DNA of 64,000 bases from Erinaceus europaeus. Lineage: Eukaryota; Chordata; Mammalia; Eulipotyphla; Erinaceidae. Positions 59,450 through 64,000 of this stretch are shown piece after piece. The position numbers and the translations under genes are program-made. Under the pieces are notes generated by a model. That model was given only the letters and a program-made list of their open reading frames with translations. It was not told the DNA's origin and did no database searches. Position 1 is the first letter of the stretch. The number at the start of each line of letters is the position of its first letter. Where the stretch lies: the NCBI RefSeq assembly GCF_950295315.1, contig NC_080177.1:84362716-84426715 (forward strand), read 5' to 3'.

Positions 59450-60318
59450 GACAGTACACTGATGGAAAAAAAGAATGATTCTACTGAAATGAGACTTCGA
59501 GAATGAGCACCCAGCAGCAACGGGGCCTTTCTGGGAAAGAGGGGGCAGCATGCCTATGGTAGCGATGTGGGCTGTCAGTGTGGAGTGGCAGTGGTGGGGG
59601 TGGGCGCTTAGGAAATGATGAGCTGGGCTTTGAGAGTCATGAGCGGATCATGAAGGCATCTGCTGAGTCTTTATGATCTTGTCTCATCAATGAAGGCTTC
59701 AAGTTGGAATTTCCATGCATTAAAAATCTGTCCAGGCGCAGGGGCGATAGTGTAATGGTCATGCAAAACACTTCCATGCCAGAAAAAAAAATCATTCTGG
59801 CAAGTGGATAGAGGGACTAAGGATGCTTGTATGAAGTCGCTGAGCAGTCAATTGTTTGAGCTTGTTTGGGAGCATCTTCAACATACAGGCAGACCTGAGC
59901 AGAAAGACAAAACAAAACAAAACAAAAAAGATTTATCTCTTATCTCTTGGTAACATCCTCATTTGCATAGCCACCTATGTAAAAATCCAATTTCCTATTT
60001 CAAATGAAATTTTGCATTTGGCATTCAAATCTTCCCCTTGCCTTTATCTCCGACATGCTCTTTGAATTCAGTCTGGCTGTGCACTTCATCTTACCACGTA
60101 GCAGCCTTGCACCTTCACCAATAAGAACGTTGAAGCCTGTCTGTACCTGCTGCCCCTGAGTCCCAGGTTAGCTGCAGGTTTCAGGGACCTGTCATTCTTG
60201 CTGCTGCACTGTGCTTGGAAGTTCACATACACTGGCTTTCCAGCTGTTTTAAAGGGAATTAAGGACTCAACACAATATCTGATGTTAGTATCTTTCAAGA
60301 GTTATTTAAATTGGGGGT
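59450..60318. other. Intergenic, no gene seen
   Basis: A fragment of a family B SINE (59735-59785) and an AAAAC run near 59910. Nothing else stands out. Confidence 0.55.
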
Positions 60319-60398
60319 ACAGTGGTTTTTTTCACTGTAGAATACTATTTGACATTGTAATTAGAAAATAATTTAAAATTTTGCTATGACAGTCTTTC
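60319..60398. repeat. Local 80-bp repeat, copy 2
   Basis: ACAGTGGTTTTTTTCACTGT through GACATTGTAATTAGAAAATA to GCTATGACAGTCTTTCTAA. It matches copy 1 at about nine bases in ten. Confidence 0.8.
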
Positions 60399-60774
60399 TA
60401 AAACTCAAACATGTTTATGAACCACTTTGGGAATCTGTTTAAAATGCAGATTCTGATTTAAGAATTGGGGTGGGGATACCTGTTTTCTGCATTTTTAATA
60501 TGCTTCTTTCTAACCGAAGTCAATGTTACTAGAGGACAAATCAGACTTAAATCGAAAGATACCCAGTGATCATAGTCCTACAGCTATGTAATAAATGCTT
60601 ACAATGAATTCTTTCCCTATTTACGGAATATTATAAATGGGTGATGATCCAATGAAAAGCTGAAGAAATACTGTATAGTGTATCATTTAGATGAAAGTGA
60701 ACCATGTGCTTCTGAGTATTGTGTTTTCCTCCTCCTCCTTCTTTTTCTTCTTCTTCTTCTCTCTCTCTCTATCT

Positions 60775-61015
60775 CTCTCCTCCGGTGTTGTTGCTGGGCT
60801 TGGTATTGTCACTTCACATCCACTGCTCCTGGTGGCCATTTTTTCCATTTTATTGGGTAGGACAGAGAGACATTAAGAGAGGAGGGTGAGATAGAGAGGG
60901 AGAGAGAAAGACACCTGCAGACTTGCTTCACCACTTGTAAAGCATCCTCCCTGCAGATGGGGAGCCGGGGTGTCAAACATGGATCCTTGCACTTTGTACT
61001 ATGTGCACGTCTATG
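60775..61015 (-). mobile_element. Composite SINE E/A variant, antisense
   Basis: A family E piece (GTTGTTGCTGGGCTTGGTAT, CACTGCTCCTGGTGGCCATT) is joined to a diverged family A/D body (GACACCTGCAGACTTGCTTC). It is preceded by a CTT/CT microsatellite (60728-60780). Confidence 0.75.
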
Positions 61016-61187
61016 GGTGTGCCCTTGCGTTTTCTTTATATGATGCCCTGAAGCTGGTAGAGTCATGGAAGAGCTAGCACAGTGACACATGAAGACTTGC
61101 ATGCTTGGAGCTTAGTTTAATCCTTGGCACCTTATACGTCAAAGTGCTCTGGTCTCTCTCATAAAAATACATTTTTCAAAAGCTTTT

Positions 61188-61470
61188 TTGGATATTTATT
61201 TATTTATTCCCTTTTGTCGCCCTTGTTGTTTTATTGCTGTAGTTACTATTGTTGTTGTTATTGATGTCATTGTTGTTGGATAGGACAGAGAGAAATGGAG
61301 AGAGAAGGGGAAGACAGAGAGGGGGAGAGAAAGACAGACACCTGCAGACCTGCTTCACTGCTTGTGAAGTGACTCCCCTGCAGGTGGGGAGCCAGGGTCT
61401 CAGACTGGGATCCTTATGCCGGTCCCTGCGCTTTGCGCCACCTGCGCTTAACCCAGTGCCCCGGAATCCC
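61188..61470 (-). mobile_element. Family A SINE, antisense
   Basis: TTTATTCCCTTTTGTCGCCC to GCTTAACCCAGTGCCCCGGA. Full length apart from its last bases. Confidence 0.87.
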
Positions 61471-61544
61471 CCCCCTTTTTTTTTGGACACATTTTAATGT
61501 AGTATGGTTTTCTTGTCTCTGAAAACAGAATTTATTTATTTACA

Positions 61545-61770
61545 TTTTTAAAAAATTTATCTTTATTTGTTGGATAGAGACAGTCAAAAATCAAAAGGGT
61601 AAGGGGAGACAGAGAGACACCTGCAGCCCTGCTGCAACTCACAAAGATTTTCCTCTGTGTGTGTGTGGGGGGGGCAGGAGCTCGAACCCAGGTCCTTGCA
61701 GAACCCAGGTCCTTGTGCACTGCACTGTAACATGTGCGCTCAACTAGGTGCGCCACCACCTGGCCCCAAA
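61545..61770 (-). mobile_element. SINE family D, antisense
   Basis: TTTATCTTTATTTGTTGGAT, CACCTGCAGCCCTGCTGCAA, a short GT/G run, and GCGCCACCACCTGGCCCC. A partial internal duplication repeats AACCCAGGTCCTTG. Confidence 0.83.
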
Positions 61771-61774
61771 CAGA

Positions 61775-64000
61775 ATTTGTCTTGAATGGAAACGTATTCC
61801 TCCTGTTTTGTTTTGTGGTGGACCCCTCCGCCTGCTCCTGAGGGTGGGACTCTTTCCTTGCTCCCTGCAAAGCTGGTGACAATTTGCAGCTTCCCCTGCA
61901 AAGCCTCATGCTGCCCCTCTCTGTTGACAGGTATTGATATTAAGATTCAGGCAAGGGGAGAAACTCTCTTTATGTTACAAAGGAGTGTTATTCTGATTTG
62001 ACAAGATTTCTTTTTTCTTTTTCTCTCTGAACATCTGCAGCTCCCTCAGGATGGTGCTGAACACTAAAAATAAAACACTTGCAGCTGATGATTCACCTCT
62101 TTTTCACTGAGTCAGGGCTGTAGATGCTATGGTAAAATTCAGTGACATAAGAGAGTTGTAAAAATGGAAATAAAACGGCTGCATCCAGAATGAGTTTAGA
62201 AGATGGTCCTAGTAAATTGTGCATGCCCAAACGCAACCCTAATATCTGAACACTCTGACTTCTTCCAGACTTGACGCGAGGAGACGGTTCCAATGATGTG
62301 TTACTACAGCCCTCGAGGTTACCTGGGTCTCTGAGGGGTCTGCGCTTGGAGCTGTTCACCGCAGATGTCGGTAGGAGATATAAAGTGTATCTGACATTAT
62401 GCTTAGAAGAAAGCAGCAGATCATATCGCCTCCCAGTCAGTCTTGTTCAAGGCAGGACTTCCTCAGCATAACTCAATTACCTTTGTGAATAGGCAGAATT
62501 AAAAACCCAGTCAGCATTGCCATTACCTCACATAGAGTGATGAAGAGACAGCCAGCTCTAATAGAAGAAATTCTCCTGGTGGAAAGCTTGCTTCCACCAC
62601 TGTGAAATTTCATCGTTAGAAATTCATTTCTATTAGCCTTGCAGGTTTTGGTCTCTTAAAAGGGCTCCACACTAAAATACAAATATGCAATTACGGCATA
62701 GTACATTAAAAAAAACACAAAAAAATTGATTTTATAACTGGCTAGAAGGCTATGTGTAAATGGTGCCGAAGGCCTACATCTCTAGTAATGTGTCTTTCAG
62801 AATGTTAGATTCAACATTTTAAAATTATTTTTATGAAAATCACAGAGTCATTAAGCTGGCAAATGATGAAGCTGTGAGACGCAGCTCATATATGGGATGA
62901 CAGAATTGAACCTAAGTGATGCCTCTTCGCTAGAATGGGAAATGGAAGCTTACGTCTATGAAAATGAGATCTTCTAACACTAAATGTCAAGCGCTGCACT
63001 TAGGTTAGAATAAGAGGGCAGCAGTGCTTTGTGCCTGACACATGTGACGACATCATACAGCCTTTGTTGACAGCAAACTTAAAGCTCATAGGTTTATGTA
63101 GTTTCACAATCAAATGACTACTACAGTCAGTGGCCCTAAATCATAAGGAAGTTATGGCCACTCTTCCCCGTAAGGAATACGTAGTGAGAGGAGTAGACAG
63201 CAAAGAGCCTCATGTCTGAGGCTTTAAAGTCCCAGGTTCAATCCACCACACCACCATGAGCCAGAGCTGAGCAGTGCTCTGGTTAAGAACAAAAGCAAGC
63301 AAGCAAACAAACAACAATGACAACAACCTCCCTCGAGTATTTAGTAAATTTTGTTTGGTTCTGGGTGTCATATTTTGAAAATTATTTGCCAACTGGCATA
63401 TAAACAGAGATGAATGACCTGAAACCATTTCCTTCAAGGTATAGTTGAATGAATGCAAAATAATCATGTAGAATAATTAAATTTATTATGTAAATCCTGT
63501 CTTATCATGGAAGATCTAGAGGTATGAGACAATGTCTGTTTATCAACTTTCAGTTGATAGAACAATTAAGTATTTAGTTAAGTAGCGTTGGAAGAAACAT
63601 TTAATCTTTCGTGTTTTAGTAAATGTTTTAATCAACTATGCTCTGTCAGTGGTAACAAAATCCAGATTTTGATACATTCTCTTTGGCAAAAGAAAAATAT
63701 TGAAGAGGATTCAATGTGAGCTATTGAAAACATCTTTTCTACATCTAATGAACACATGTAATATACGCTAGCAGTTAAGTTCTACTATAAAGATTGTTGA
63801 AGATGTTCTCTTCTACTTGTTTTTATATTATTTGCTTCTCTAAAACCCTGCCTGTTTTTAAAGTAAGGGAACTAGCAGCAGCTTGGTTGGATATGAAGCT
63901 TGTGACTGATTTCTTTCCAAATGTTTTTTTCTTGGAGATAAAAAAAAAAAAATCACAGCTGTTCAGAAACTACCTCAAGGCAGGTGGCCACCCTCACATG
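61775..64000. other. Intergenic, unique-looking
   Basis: Apart from a family B SINE (63187-63300) I see no repeat, gene or RNA here. The sequence is AT-rich and ordinary. Confidence 0.55.

Noticed and set aside
1561..61490. Many 60-130-codon frames containing [14 protein letters not shown] or [22 protein letters not shown] text
   Set aside because: They are chance translations of family A SINEs in various frames.

Overview
This window is mammalian nuclear DNA, most likely from a hedgehog (Erinaceus or a close relative). The evidence is dozens of tRNA-derived SINEs of a type I associate with Erinaceidae. Their sense copies open with a tRNA-like head, pass through a long pyrimidine stretch and end in CAACAAAAGGGAATAAATA-like tails. 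LINE-1 3' ends and two spliced genes are also present. The species call is inference; the mammalian call is firm.

Two genes lie tail to tail. Positions 1-17487 (+) hold the last ten coding exons of FANCM, the Fanconi anaemia DNA translocase. They run from inside the large central exon, with its RMI-binding MM2 motif, to the ERCC4-like pseudonuclease and tandem HhH C-terminus. All ten exons join in frame (949 codons plus stop). Positions 20242-44281 (-) hold the whole coding region of MIS18BP1 (M18BP1/KNL2), the SANTA- and SANT/Myb-domain factor that licenses CENP-A loading. I could place 16 coding exons that join in frame (1065 codons plus stop). A 5' non-coding exon ends at 46002 inside a CpG island (about 45.93-46.48 kb).

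The introns carry three large minisatellites: a 55-bp array made from the inside of a SINE (8.6-10.2 kb), a 38-bp array in which most units form a G-quadruplex motif (11.0-12.4 kb), both in one FANCM intron, and a 49-bp array (31.2-33.1 kb) ending 60 bp before a MIS18BP1 exon. Many SINEs and several L1 pieces fill the rest, some directly beside splice sites.

Upstream of MIS18BP1, at 47.06-47.40 kb, a 122-bp module is repeated about three times. Read on the minus strand, each copy has CCAAT, a perfect CRE (TGACGTCA) and a TATA-like box, in promoter order and pointing toward MIS18BP1. From 47.4 to 64 kb I see no host gene. That stretch holds three antisense L1 3' regions, an older sense L1, more SINEs and one striking insertion. 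At 51675-54042 lies a 5'-truncated non-LTR retrotransposon of jockey-like type, with reverse transcriptase and a Cys/His-rich C-terminus. It is flanked by a perfect 12-bp target duplication, nested in a SINE, and unlike the L1, L2/CR1 or RTE/BovB lines expected in a placental mammal. Together with the triplicated promoter module, this is the part of the window most worth following up.
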